64,000 nt of DNA from Xylophilus ampelinus (GTDB lineage: Bacteria; Pseudomonadota; Gammaproteobacteria; Burkholderiales; Burkholderiaceae_C), in NCBI RefSeq assembly GCF_003217575.1, contig NZ_QJTC01000007.1, positions 62,001 to 126,000 of the forward strand. Direction: 5' to 3'. The position numbers were made by a program, and so were the translations under genes. The notes below the pieces were generated by a model. The model was not told the origin of the DNA. It did no database searches and saw only the letters and a program-made list of their open reading frames with translations. Below are positions 18,106-26,705 of this stretch, piece by piece (position 1 is the first letter of the stretch; the number at the start of each line of letters is the position of its first letter).

Positions 18106-19608
18106 ATGAACGCCCCCCTGCACCGCGAAATCCCCGCCGGCCTGCTCGACAGCGCCCGCCTGCTCGACGACGTCTCCGCCCGCTGGGACGGCGACATCGT
18201 GCGCCGGATCGCCGACTACATCGCCATTCCCGCCAAGTCGCCCGCCTTCGAGAAGGACTGGGCCGCGCTCGGCTACCTCGACACCGTGGTGCGCAATGCC
18301 GCCGAATGGGTCGAGGCGCAGAAAGTCGAGGGCCTGCAGTGGGAGATCGTGCGCTTGCCGGGCCGCACGCCGGTGCTGTTCTTCGAGGTGCCGGCCACCG
18401 GCACCACCGTCGCCGAGACGGTGCTGATGTACGGCCATCTCGACAAGCAGCCCGAATTCACCGGCTGGCGCAGCGGCCTGGGGCCCTGGACGCCGGTCTA
18501 CGACGAGGGCAAGCTCTACGGCCGCGGCAGCGCCGACGACGGCTATGCGGTGTATGCGGCCGTCGCCGCGGTGCAGGCCCTCAAGGCGCAGGGCGTCGCG
18601 CATCCGCGCATCGTCGGCCTGGTCGAGACTTGCGAGGAATCGGGTTCCTACGACCTGCTGCCCTACGTGGAAGCGCTGCGCACCCGGCTGGGCGACGTGG
18701 GCCTGGTGGTGTGCCTGGATTCGGGCGCCGGCAACTACGACCAGCTGTGGCTCACCACCAGCCTGCGCGGCATGGCCGGCGGCATGCTGAAAGTGGAGAT
18801 ATTGACCGAGGGCGTTCACTCGGGCGACGCCTCGGGCCTGGTGCCCTCGTCGTTCCGCATCCTGCGCAACGTGCTCGACCGGCTGGAGGACAGCGCCACC
18901 GGCCGCCTGCTGCCCGCCAGCTTCCATTGCGAAGTGCCGGCCGAGCGGCTGGCCCAGGCGCAGGTCACCGCCGGCATCCTGGGCGACGAGATCTACAAGC
19001 GCTTTCCCTGGGCCCACTACGACTGCGGCGGCTCCACCGCCTTCGCGCTGCCCACCACCACCGACCCGGTCGAGGCCCTGCTCAACCGCACCTGGCGGCC
19101 CACGCTGAGCGTGACCGGTGCCGACGGTTTCCCGGCGCTCAAGGACGCCGGCAACGTGCTGCGGCCCTACACCGCCTTCAAGCTCAGCCTGCGCCTGCCG
19201 CCGCTGGTCGAGGCTGCCGCTGCGGTGCAGGAACTGAAAGCCCTGCTGGAAGACAACGCGCCCTACCAGGCCAAGGTGACCTTCGAAGGCGGCGGCGGCG
19301 CCACCGGCTGGAACGCGCCGGCCACCGCCCCCTGGTTCGCCCGCGCGCTGGAAATCGCCAGCCAGGCCCACTACGGCGCCCCCTGCGGCTACATCGGCCA
19401 GGGCGGCACGATCCCGCTGATGAACATGCTGAGCGAAGGCTTTCCCCAGGCCCAGATGATGGTCTGCGGCGTGTTGGGTCCGAAAAGCAATGCCCACGGG
19501 CCCAACGAGTTTCTGCATGTACCCTATGCGCGCAAACTCACGGCGGCGGTGGCCGAGGTCATCGCCGCCATGGCCGCGCCCGCCAAGCCCGCCACCGCTG
19601 CGACATAA
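18106..19608 (+). CDS. M20 family metallopeptidase
   Basis: 500 residues of the M20 (ArgE/DapE/CNDP-like) di-zinc peptidase family. Metal ligands are seen in YGHLDKQPEF (His111, Asp113), GRGSADDGY (Asp144 region) and ETCEESGS (catalytic Glu177 and ligand Glu178); a dimerisation domain occupies about 220-390. The large size fits the dipeptidase-like branch. ATG 18106 is chosen because the upstream frame runs through the palindromic repeat. Substrate unknown; no transporter is adjacent. Confidence 0.88.
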   Translation: MNAPLHREIPAGLLDSARLLDDVSARWDGDIVRRIADYIAIPAKSPAFEKDWAALGYLDTVVRNAAEWVEAQKVEGLQWEIVRLPGRTPVLFFEVPATGTTVAETVLMYGHLDKQPEFTGWRSGLGPWTPVYDEGKLYGRGSADDGYAVYAAVAAVQALKAQGVAHPRIVGLVETCEESGSYDLLPYVEALRTRLGDVGLVVCLDSGAGNYDQLWLTTSLRGMAGGMLKVEILTEGVHSGDASGLVPSSFRILRNVLDRLEDSATGRLLPASFHCEVPAERLAQAQVTAGILGDEIYKRFPWAHYDCGGSTAFALPTTTDPVEALLNRTWRPTLSVTGADGFPALKDAGNVLRPYTAFKLSLRLPPLVEAAAAVQELKALLEDNAPYQAKVTFEGGGGATGWNAPATAPWFARALEIASQAHYGAPCGYIGQGGTIPLMNMLSEGFPQAQMMVCGVLGPKSNAHGPNEFLHVPYARKLTAAVAEVIAAMAAPAKPATAAT

Positions 19609-19804
19609 CATCGAAATATCCGGGCCCGGGCCGGTTCGAACCTGAAGCGCGACACCCGGGGTTTCCATGAACGGGGTGGAACGCAGCGAGCTGCCGACGC
19701 GCAGACGGCCAGCGGAGATCGTATGCCCGGGGCCCTGCGCGAGCGGCCATCGATAGCATGGGCAATGGCATCGCGCCGCCCCTGGCTGCGGCCCGAGAGG
19801 TCCG

Positions 19805-22800
19805 TCAACGGTGCCGGTGCACCGGCTCCGCCCGCAGCCGGGTCGCGGTGCCCTCCAGCCCTTCCCACGCGGGCTTGGCCGGTGCGAAGCGCTGGCGCAT
19901 GTAGCCGGCCAGCTCGGCGATCTGGCGGTCGTCGAGGGCGTCGCGGAACGGGGCCATGAAGCCGATGCCGGGCGTGGCGGGCTGCTGCACGCCGTCGAGG
20001 ATGGTGCGCAGCAGGTTGTCGGGGCGGTCGCTGTGCAGCTTGGTGTTGAGCGCCAGCGGCACGTTGGCGCCGAGCAGCTTCGGCCCGTCGCCGTCGTGGT
20101 GGCAGGCGGCGCAGGCGGCCTGGAACATGCGCGGGCCGGTGCCGGGCAGCGGCGTGCGGGCGGCGGCGTCGGCGACGACCTGGCGGGCTCGCACGGCCTC
20201 CTGCGCAGGCGGTGCGGCCTGCCGCGGTGCCACCAGTGCGTCGCGTCCGAGGGACGCCGGCGCAGGCTGCACCGCGGCGTCCGGCGCGGCGTTGAAGGAG
20301 GCGAGGTAGGCCGCCATCGCGCGGATGTCGGCATCGGGCAGCTGCTGCAGTTCGTGCACCACCGGGCCCATCGGGCCGCCTGCGGTGCCGTGCTCGGCGC
20401 TGTGGCCGGTGCGCAGGTAACGGTAGAGGGCGTCGGCGCTCCAGGGCACCGGGGCCTGCGACAGGGCGGTGAGGGCGGGCGCCTCCCAACCGTCGACCAT
20501 CGCGCCGGAGAGGTACGCCTTGCCGCCCTTTTCGGCGCCCAGCGCGTTGCGCGGCGTGTGGCAGCCGCCGCAGTGGCCCAGGCCCTCGACCAGGTAGGCG
20601 CCGCGGTTCCATTCGGCCGTGCGGGCCGGGTCGGCCTCGTAGGGCGTGGCGTCGTGGAACAGGACGTTCCAGCCGGCCATCAGCGGGCGCACGCTGAACG
20701 GAAATTTCAGCTGCGACGCGGGCGTTTCGGCCCGCACCGCGGGCTGGGCCATCAGGTACGCGTAGAGCGCGGTCAGGTCCTCGTCGCTGGTCTTGGCGAA
20801 GGCGGTGTAGGGAAAGGCCGGGTACAGGTGGCGGCCGTCGCGGGAGGTGCCCTCGCGCATCGCCCGCTGGAAGGCGCTGAACGACCAGGTGCCGATGCCG
20901 GTGTCCGCATCGGGCGTGAGGTTGGTGGTGTAGAGGGTGCCGAAGGGCGTCTGCATCGCCCGGCCGCCTGCGTTGACCGCGCCGCCGGGCACGGTGTGGC
21001 AGACGGCGCAGGCGCCGGCGGCGGCCAGCTGGCGGCCCCGTTCGATGGTGGCTGCGGTGTAGATCGAGGCGCTGTCGGGAGTGACGGGCGCGATCGGGGC
21101 GATGGTGGGGCGCCAGCCGAGCAGGGCGGCGCCCAGGCCGAGGGTGCCGGCGACGAGCGCGCTGCCGCGGGCCCAGGCGCTGCGGCGGCGGGGCCAGGGG
21201 GCGGTGGGCGGGAGCGGGGAGCCCTCACCCCGGCCCTCTCCCGCAGGCGGGAGAGGGGGCGAGTCCGCGTAGTCGGCGGGTGGCGGAGCGCCCTCGCCCG
21301 CGTGCGGGAGAGGGAGTGATGCGAGGCCGGCGCGGATCACCTCGGGGGTGAAGGGCGGGTTGCGGAAACGCACGCCGGTGGCGTCGAAGATCGCGTTGGC
21401 GATGGCCGCGGTGCCGGGCACCGAGGACGACTCTCCGGCGCCCAGCGGCGCCTCGCCCTGGCGGGGCATGTGCACCACCTCGATCACCGGCACTTCGCGA
21501 AAGCTCAGGATCGGGTAGCTGCCCCATTCGCGGTTTTCCACGGTGCCGGGGTTCGGCGCGCCGCGTGGCGCGAAATCGACCTTCTCCTTCAACGCGCGGC
21601 TGGTGGTCTGCAGCACGTTGCCGTGGATCTGGTGCTCGACGCCCGCGGGGTTGACCATCATCCCGGCGTCGTGGCCCACGACCACGCGGCGCACATGCAC
21701 CTCGCCGGTCCGGCGGTCCACGTCCACGTCGGCCACCCAGGCGGCCCAGGCCGCGCCGAAGCCGGGCCATTTGCTGTGGATGTAGCGGGCGTAGGCGAAG
21801 CCCTGGCCGCGCAGGAAATCGCCGTCGGCGCCCTGCTGCTGCGGCGCGGTGTGGGGCCGCCAGCCGGCCTTGTCGGCGGTGGCCTGCACCAGCTCCGAGG
21901 CGCGCGGGTCCTGCAGATGGCGCAGCCGGAATTCCACCGGGTCGGCGCCGGCGGCGGTGGCCAGCTCGTCGATGTAGCTCTCGTGCGCGAACGAACTGGG
22001 CAGGGCCGACACGCCGCGCAGCCACGAGGCGCGCACGATCGGCGGCATGTCGTTGACCGCCACCCGCAGGTGGTCGTAGGCGTAGGGCGGCCGGGCGGTG
22101 CGGTCGCCCATCTCGTAGGCCTGGGCCGCCGGCTCGATGGTGTGGGTCAGCAGCAGGGCCAGCGTGGGCGCGCCGTTGCTCGGGTAGCTGCTCTGGAAAT
22201 CGTAGGCCGCCACGCTGCCGTCGGCGTTCAGGCCGCCCCGCACCTCCATCAGCTGGGCGGCGCCCTTGGGCTCCCACTGGTGCTCCTGCTCGCGGGTCAA
22301 TTGCACCCGCACCGGGGCGTTCACCGCGCGCGCGAGCAACGCCGCGTCGGCCGCCACGTCGTCGGCGCAGTTGCGGCCGTAGCAGCCGGCCGCCTCCATC
22401 CGCACCAGGTCGATCGCCACGTCGGGAATGCCCATGAGCCGCGCCAGGTCGAGCCGCAGAACGTGCGGGTTCTGGGTGCCGGCCCAGACCGCCATGCGCG
22501 GGCCGCCCGGCGCATCGGCCTGCCAGTGGGCCACCGCGCACGACGGGCCGATGGACGCGTGCAGCTGGAACGGCCAGACGTAGGTGCGCGGCATCGGCTG
22601 CGCGGCACCGGCCAGGGCGGCATCGACGTCGCCCTCGTCGATCAGCGGCCGGTGCGTCGCGGGGTGGGTGCGCAGCGCGTGCTCCAGGTCCGACAGGTCG
22701 GGCATGCCGGGCCAGGGCTTCCAGCGCACCTGCAGTTCGCGCAGCGCCTGCTCGGCCTGCTCTTCGCGCTCGGCCACGATGCCGACGAAGTCGCGCACCA

Positions 22801-23599
22801 CCACCACCGCGCGGATGCCCGGGATGTGGGCGATGGAGGCTTCGTCCACCGATGCGAGCGAGTTGCCGATGAAGTCGCCGTGGTCGGCGCCCGCGTACGG
22901 CGGCCGCACGACGCGGCCGTGCAGCATGCCGGGCAGGCGCATGTCGTGCACGAAGACCTGCTCGCCGGTGGCCTTGGCCGGGATGTCGAGCCGCGGCTGG
23001 CGGGTGCCGACCAGGGTGTAGGCGGCGGCGTCCTTCACCGGCGCGGCCAGGTCGAGCAGCAGCGCGGTGTGCGCGCCGGCCACCAGCTCGCCGTAGCCCA
23101 TGGCGGCGGCGGGATCGGCCGCTAGCCGTACCGTGCCGCCGAACGTCTCCAGCGCCTCGGCGGGCACCTGCATCCGCTCGGCCGCGCGGGCCACCAGCCA
23201 GGCCCGCGCCTGCGCCGCCGCCCGCCGCAATGGCTGGGCGTGGATCTGGATCGAGGCGCTGGCGATGGTGCCGCCCTGGTTGGGCGCGCGGGTGGTGTCG
23301 CCCAGCACCATGTTGAGCCGCTCCAGCGGCAGGTCCAGTTCCTCGGCGGCGATCTGCGCCAGCGCGGTGCGGATGCCGGTGCCCAGGTCCACATGGCCGT
23401 TGAGCGCGGTGGCGCTGCCGTCGTCCCAGACGGCGACCAGGATCTCGACGCCCTCCTGCGGATTGCCGGGCACCGCCGCGGGCTGGCCCTGCGCGGGCGG
23501 GGCGGCGGGCGGTGGATCGCGCACCACCAGCAGCACGCCCTCGGCCGCGTGGAAATCGGCCCGGGTGAGGGCGGTGTCGGCGCGGCGCGGCGCGGTCAT
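19805..23599 (-). CDS. nicB: Nicotinate dehydrogenase, molybdopterin plus tri-haem cytochrome c subunit
   Basis: 1264 residues. Residues 1-755 are a xanthine-dehydrogenase-family molybdenum subunit (cytosine-dinucleotide type; terminal GAGESSS motif before 755). Residues 760-793 are a linker encoded by inserted REP sequence. A hydrophobic helix at about 803-825 is a membrane anchor, and three cytochrome c domains follow with CAVCH (864-868), CGGCH (1010-1014) and CAACH (1163-1167). This architecture matches Pseudomonas NicB, which with NicA hydroxylates nicotinate to 6-hydroxynicotinate and passes electrons to the respiratory chain. It overlaps nicA by 4 bp (ATGA), indicating translational coupling. 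Isoquinoline oxidoreductases share the architecture, but nicotinamidase and hydroxynicotinate reductase neighbours favour nicotinate. Confidence 0.88.
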   Translation of the reverse strand: MTAPRRADTALTRADFHAAEGVLLVVRDPPPAAPPAQGQPAAVPGNPQEGVEILVAVWDDGSATALNGHVDLGTGIRTALAQIAAEELDLPLERLNMVLGDTTRAPNQGGTIASASIQIHAQPLRRAAAQARAWLVARAAERMQVPAEALETFGGTVRLAADPAAAMGYGELVAGAHTALLLDLAAPVKDAAAYTLVGTRQPRLDIPAKATGEQVFVHDMRLPGMLHGRVVRPPYAGADHGDFIGNSLASVDEASIAHIPGIRAVVVVRDFVGIVAEREEQAEQALRELQVRWKPWPGMPDLSDLEHALRTHPATHRPLIDEGDVDAALAGAAQPMPRTYVWPFQLHASIGPSCAVAHWQADAPGGPRMAVWAGTQNPHVLRLDLARLMGIPDVAIDLVRMEAAGCYGRNCADDVAADAALLARAVNAPVRVQLTREQEHQWEPKGAAQLMEVRGGLNADGSVAAYDFQSSYPSNGAPTLALLLTHTIEPAAQAYEMGDRTARPPYAYDHLRVAVNDMPPIVRASWLRGVSALPSSFAHESYIDELATAAGADPVEFRLRHLQDPRASELVQATADKAGWRPHTAPQQQGADGDFLRGQGFAYARYIHSKWPGFGAAWAAWVADVDVDRRTGEVHVRRVVVGHDAGMMVNPAGVEHQIHGNVLQTTSRALKEKVDFAPRGAPNPGTVENREWGSYPILSFREVPVIEVVHMPRQGEAPLGAGESSSVPGTAAIANAIFDATGVRFRNPPFTPEVIRAGLASLPLPHAGEGAPPPADYADSPPLPPAGEGRGEGSPLPPTAPWPRRRSAWARGSALVAGTLGLGAALLGWRPTIAPIAPVTPDSASIYTAATIERGRQLAAAGACAVCHTVPGGAVNAGGRAMQTPFGTLYTTNLTPDADTGIGTWSFSAFQRAMREGTSRDGRHLYPAFPYTAFAKTSDEDLTALYAYLMAQPAVRAETPASQLKFPFSVRPLMAGWNVLFHDATPYEADPARTAEWNRGAYLVEGLGHCGGCHTPRNALGAEKGGKAYLSGAMVDGWEAPALTALSQAPVPWSADALYRYLRTGHSAEHGTAGGPMGPVVHELQQLPDADIRAMAAYLASFNAAPDAAVQPAPASLGRDALVAPRQAAPPAQEAVRARQVVADAAARTPLPGTGPRMFQAACAACHHDGDGPKLLGANVPLALNTKLHSDRPDNLLRTILDGVQQPATPGIGFMAPFRDALDDRQIAELAGYMRQRFAPAKPAWEGLEGTATRLRAEPVHRHR
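21222..21318. repeat. Tandem REP-like palindromes inside nicB
   Basis: Two copies of the palindrome CCCTCTCCCGCAGGCGGGAG type (21231-21258, with the flanking CCCTCACCCCGG signature, and a variant at 21290-21315). They are translated in frame as PLPPAGEG-like text. A third copy is at 26757-26792. Such elements are normally intergenic. Confidence 0.8.
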
Positions 23600-24132
23600 G
23601 CGGCGGCCTGGTTCGGGGCCGCGTCGGCGTCCGCGTCGCGGGCCTGCTGCAGCAGGTCCGCCGCGCGCTGCACCGCCCGCACGATCTCGACATGGGTGCC
23701 GCAGCGGCAGAGGTTGTGCGCCAATTCGCGGCGGATCGCGTCCTCGGTGGGATGCGGCTCGCGCGCCAGCAGGGCGGCGGCGGTCATCACCATGCCGTTG
23801 AGGCAGTAGCCGCACTGCGCGGCCTGCGCGTCGATGAAGCCCTGCTGCACCGGGTGCGGCGCGGCGCGGGTGCCCAAGCCCTCCAGCGTGGTGACGCTGC
23901 GGCCGGCCACGCCCGCCGCCGGGATCACGCAGGCCCGCGCCGCCACGCCGTCGACCCACACGGTGCAGGCACCGCACTGGCCCAGGCCGCAGCCGTACTT
24001 GGGGCCGTTGAGGCCCAGGTCGTTGCGCAGCAGGTGCAGCAGCGTGGCCTGCTCGCCCACCGCCGGCGCGACCGGCCGGCCGTTGACGACCAGGGCGACG
24101 GCGGACAGGTGGGCGGCCGGGGGAGGATGCAT
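23596..24132 (-). CDS. nicA: Nicotinate dehydrogenase, [2Fe-2S] subunit
   Basis: 178 residues of the xanthine-dehydrogenase small-subunit family. The plant-type ferredoxin cluster ligands are in GCGLGQCGACTVW, and the second cluster in CGYC...NLCRCG. It relays electrons from the molybdenum site of NicB to its haems. Slightly longer than typical (about 155) because of an N-terminal His/Pro extension and an acidic/Ala-rich C-terminus. Cotranscribed with nicB (4-bp overlap) and preceded at 76 bp by the nicotinamidase gene. Confidence 0.9.
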   Translation of the reverse strand: MHPPPAAHLSAVALVVNGRPVAPAVGEQATLLHLLRNDLGLNGPKYGCGLGQCGACTVWVDGVAARACVIPAAGVAGRSVTTLEGLGTRAAPHPVQQGFIDAQAAQCGYCLNGMVMTAAALLAREPHPTEDAIRRELAHNLCRCGTHVEIVRAVQRAADLLQQARDADADAAPNQAAA

Positions 24133-24208
24133 GCGGGACCCGAACAGGAAGAGGAAAGAGGAAGCGGGACCTACGCCGGCGGCAGCGCGCGCCGCACGGT
24201 CGCCGGCG

Positions 24209-24922
24209 TCAAGCGGTGGCGATGTCGGCCGACTGGATGCGCTTCACGCCTGCGGCGAGCATCTGCTTCCAGGCGGCGGCGAGCGATCCGTTCAGGTCGA
24301 TCGCGCGGGTCGCGTCCTCCACCACGTAGACGTCGAAGCCGCGCTTGCGGGCGTCGAGCGCCGTCCACGCCACGCAGAAATCGGTCGCCAGGCCGGTGAC
24401 GTAGACGGTTTTGGTGCCGCGCTCCTTCAGATAGCCGGAGAGACCCGTGGGCGTCTTGCGGTCGGCCTCCTCGAAGGCCGAATAGCTGTCCACGTCCTTG
24501 TGGAAACCCTTGCGCACGATCACCTGGGCGGTGGGCAGCCGCAGGTCCTTGTGCAGGGCGGCGTCCTCGGTGCCCTGCACGCAGTGGTCGGGCCAGAGCA
24601 CCTGCTGGCCGTATTTGAGCTGGATGCTGTCGAACGGCTTCTTGCCGGCATGGGTGCTGGCGAAGGACGCATGGCCGGCGGTGTGCCAGTCCTGCGTGAG
24701 CACGATGGTCTCGAAGGCGGCGGCGATTTTGTTGATGACCGGCACCACCTCCGCGCCGCCCTTGACCGGCAACGTGCCGCCGTCGACGAAGCAGTTCTGC
24801 ACGTCCACCACGATCAGCGCGGCCTGCGGGCCGGGCTCGATGCCCGCGGCCCGGAGCGTGGGCAGGGTGCCGGCCAGCCCGAGGGCGGTGCCGTACTGGA
24901 GAAGCTGTCTGCGGTGCATCAT
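24209..24922 (-). CDS. pncA: Nicotinamidase (PncA-like), with export signal
   Basis: 237 residues of the isochorismatase/cysteine hydrolase family. The catalytic triad Asp40, Lys138 and Cys183 (VVDVQNCF, RKGF, ATDFCV) and metal ligands Asp78, His80 and His84 (QDWHTAGH) are all present, as in nicotinamidases. It converts nicotinamide to nicotinate, the substrate of the neighbouring NicAB. Unusually, the first 26 residues (MMHRRQLLQYGTALGLAGTL and on to RAA) look like a secretion signal, so hydrolysis may occur in the periplasm. It lies in line with the liv genes and nicAB on the same strand. Confidence 0.88.
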   Translation of the reverse strand: MMHRRQLLQYGTALGLAGTLPTLRAAGIEPGPQAALIVVDVQNCFVDGGTLPVKGGAEVVPVINKIAAAFETIVLTQDWHTAGHASFASTHAGKKPFDSIQLKYGQQVLWPDHCVQGTEDAALHKDLRLPTAQVIVRKGFHKDVDSYSAFEEADRKTPTGLSGYLKERGTKTVYVTGLATDFCVAWTALDARKRGFDVYVVEDATRAIDLNGSLAAAWKQMLAAGVKRIQSADIATA

Positions 24923-24991
24923 GGTGGACCCCTTTCAAAAGTTTGCGAACAACAACAGAGGGAAAAAATCGCAGCGGAAGAAAGCGTGAAA

Positions 24992-25110
24992 GAACCGTAG
25001 CGAGCGACCCGAGTGTGCGTCGAGGACCGGAGCCGTACTGCTGTACGGTGAGGACCGCAGGCGCGCAATCGGGCCGCGCAGCAGGTTCTCTCGCACCCTC
25101 TCGCACCTTC
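24992..25110. repeat. GTAGCGAGCG-type intergenic repeat, copy 1
   Basis: Starts GAACCGTAGCGAGCGACCCG and ends in a CTCTCGCACCTTCTCA stretch just before the livF stop codon. A shorter relative lies at 38704-38790, also at the 3' end of a gene. Both include GAGTGTGCG, GAGGACC and AATCGGG blocks. Possible transcription-termination or REP-like role. Confidence 0.65.
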
Positions 25111-25839
25111 TCAAACCGACAGGTAGTTGCGGCGCACTTCTTCGTTGGCGGCCAGCGCGTCCATCGACGCCTGGTAGCGGATCTGGCCCTTTTCCAGCAC
25201 ATAGGCGCGGTCGGAGACCAGCTCGGCGAAGTGCATGTTCTGCTCCGACAGCAGGATGCTCACGCCCTGGCTCTTCAGCTCCAGGATCATGTGGGCCATC
25301 TGCTCGACGATCACCGGCGCCACGCCTTCCGAAGGCTCGTCCAGCAGCACCAGGTAGGGGTTGCCCATCAGCGTGCGGGCCACGGTGAGCATCTGCTGCT
25401 CGCCGCCGCTCATGCGGCCGCCGGGGCGCTGCGGCATCTCGCCCAGGTTGGGGAAGAGCTTGAACAGGCGCTCGGGCGTCCACACCGGGGCAGAGGTTCC
25501 GTCGTCCCACTGGCGGGCGGGCTGGCGGCCCACCTCCAGGTTCTCGACCACGGTCAGGTCGGTGAAGACGCGGCGGTCTTCCGGCACGAAGCCCAGGCCC
25601 AGGCGCGCGGCATGGTGCGGCTCGGTGGCGGAGATGTCGTGGCCGCGAAACGCGATGCGGCCGCGGCGCTTGGCCAGCATGCCCATCACCGCCTTCAGCG
25701 TGGTGGATTTGCCCGCGCCGTTGCGGCCCATCAGCGCCACCACCTCGCCGCGCCGCACCTGCAAATCCACGTCGTACAGAACCTGCGCGGCGCCGTACCA
25801 GGCGCAGAGGGATCGTGCTTCGAGCAAAGCGTTTGACAT
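25111..25839 (-). CDS. livF: Branched-chain-type ABC transporter ATP-binding protein
   Basis: 242 residues, LivF family. Walker A GRNGAGKST, the LSGGQ-equivalent MSGGEQQM and Walker B LVLLDEPSEG are present. It energises the fused permease encoded just upstream. Its ATG overlaps the TAA of livG by one base. In this locus the transporter probably brings in nicotinate, nicotinamide or a pathway-related acid rather than branched-chain amino acids; that is inference from context. Confidence 0.92.
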   Translation of the reverse strand: MSNALLEARSLCAWYGAAQVLYDVDLQVRRGEVVALMGRNGAGKSTTLKAVMGMLAKRRGRIAFRGHDISATEPHHAARLGLGFVPEDRRVFTDLTVVENLEVGRQPARQWDDGTSAPVWTPERLFKLFPNLGEMPQRPGGRMSGGEQQMLTVARTLMGNPYLVLLDEPSEGVAPVIVEQMAHMILELKSQGVSILLSEQNMHFAELVSDRAYVLEKGQIRYQASMDALAANEEVRRNYLSV

Positions 25840-26705
25840 TACGGGGTTTCCTCCGTGGAACGCCGCGGAACCGGCTCTGCCGGGCCGCGGGCGTTGCCCC
25901 CTGCAAGGGGGGTGGCGGAGCGGACCGAAGGCCGCGCAGCCTGGGGGTTTTCGAAAGTTTTTCCGGTGCCGAAATACACCTCCTGCACCTTGGGATGGTC
26001 GCGGATCTCGAGCGGCTTGCCTTCGGCGATCAGCCGGCCGCGTGCCAGCACGATGGTGCGGTCGGCATAGGCGAACACCACGTCCATGCTGTGCTCGGTG
26101 AAGAGCACCGCCATGCCGAGGTCGATCACCAGCTGCTTGGTCAGCGCCATCAGGTCGTTGCGCTCCTTGGGCGCCATGCCGGCGGTGGGCTCGTCCATCA
26201 GCAGCAGCTTGGGGTCGTTGGCCATGGCGATCGCCAGCTCGACCCGCTTCACGTCGCCGTAGGCCAGCGCGCTGCAGGGGCGGTCGGCCTGGGGCCGCAT
26301 GCCGACCTGCTCCAGCAGGGCCAGCGCGTCGGCGCGGCGGTGGTCGGCGGCGCGGCGCCACATGGCGAACAGCCTGTCGTCGTAGGAGATCAGCGCCATC
26401 TGCACGTTCTCGACCACGGTGAGCGAGGCGAAGGTCTCGGCGATCTGGAAGGTGCGGCCCACGCCCATGCGCCAGATGGCGCGCGGCCGGCGGCCGATCA
26501 GCTCCAGGCCTTCGAGCCTGATCGAGCCGCGGTCGGCCGGCAACTGGCCGTTGACCATGTTGAAGGTGGTCGACTTGCCGGCGCCGTTGGGGCCGATCAG
26601 CGCCAGCAGCTCGCCCTTGTGCAGCGTGAAGTCGATGCCGTCGACGGCCTTCACGCCACCGAAGGACTTGCCCAACCCGGAGACCTGCAGAAGTGGTGTG
26701 CTCAT
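25839..26705 (-). CDS. livG: Branched-chain-type ABC transporter ATP-binding protein
   Basis: 288 residues, LivG family: Walker A GPNGAGKST, signature segment LAYGDVKRVE and Walker B LLLMDEPTAG. The last 35 residues or so (from about 253) are not part of the LivG fold: they are encoded by a dispersed repeat (25863-25947) that has extended the reading frame to the livF start. The start overlaps the permease stop by 4 bp (ATGA). Confidence 0.92.
   Translation of the reverse strand: MSTPLLQVSGLGKSFGGVKAVDGIDFTLHKGELLALIGPNGAGKSTTFNMVNGQLPADRGSIRLEGLELIGRRPRAIWRMGVGRTFQIAETFASLTVVENVQMALISYDDRLFAMWRRAADHRRADALALLEQVGMRPQADRPCSALAYGDVKRVELAIAMANDPKLLLMDEPTAGMAPKERNDLMALTKQLVIDLGMAVLFTEHSMDVVFAYADRTIVLARGRLIAEGKPLEIRDHPKVQEVYFGTGKTFENPQAARPSVRSATPLAGGNARGPAEPVPRRSTEETP
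25863..25947 (-). repeat. Dispersed repeat forming the 3' end of livG
   Basis: Read on the minus strand it contains CACCCCCCTTGCAGGGGG and a GGCCCGGCAGAGCCGGTTCC block. A diverged copy lies on the plus strand at about 30713-30800 and a more distant one at about 35250-35345. Here it is coding, adding a non-homologous tail to LivG. Confidence 0.6.
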
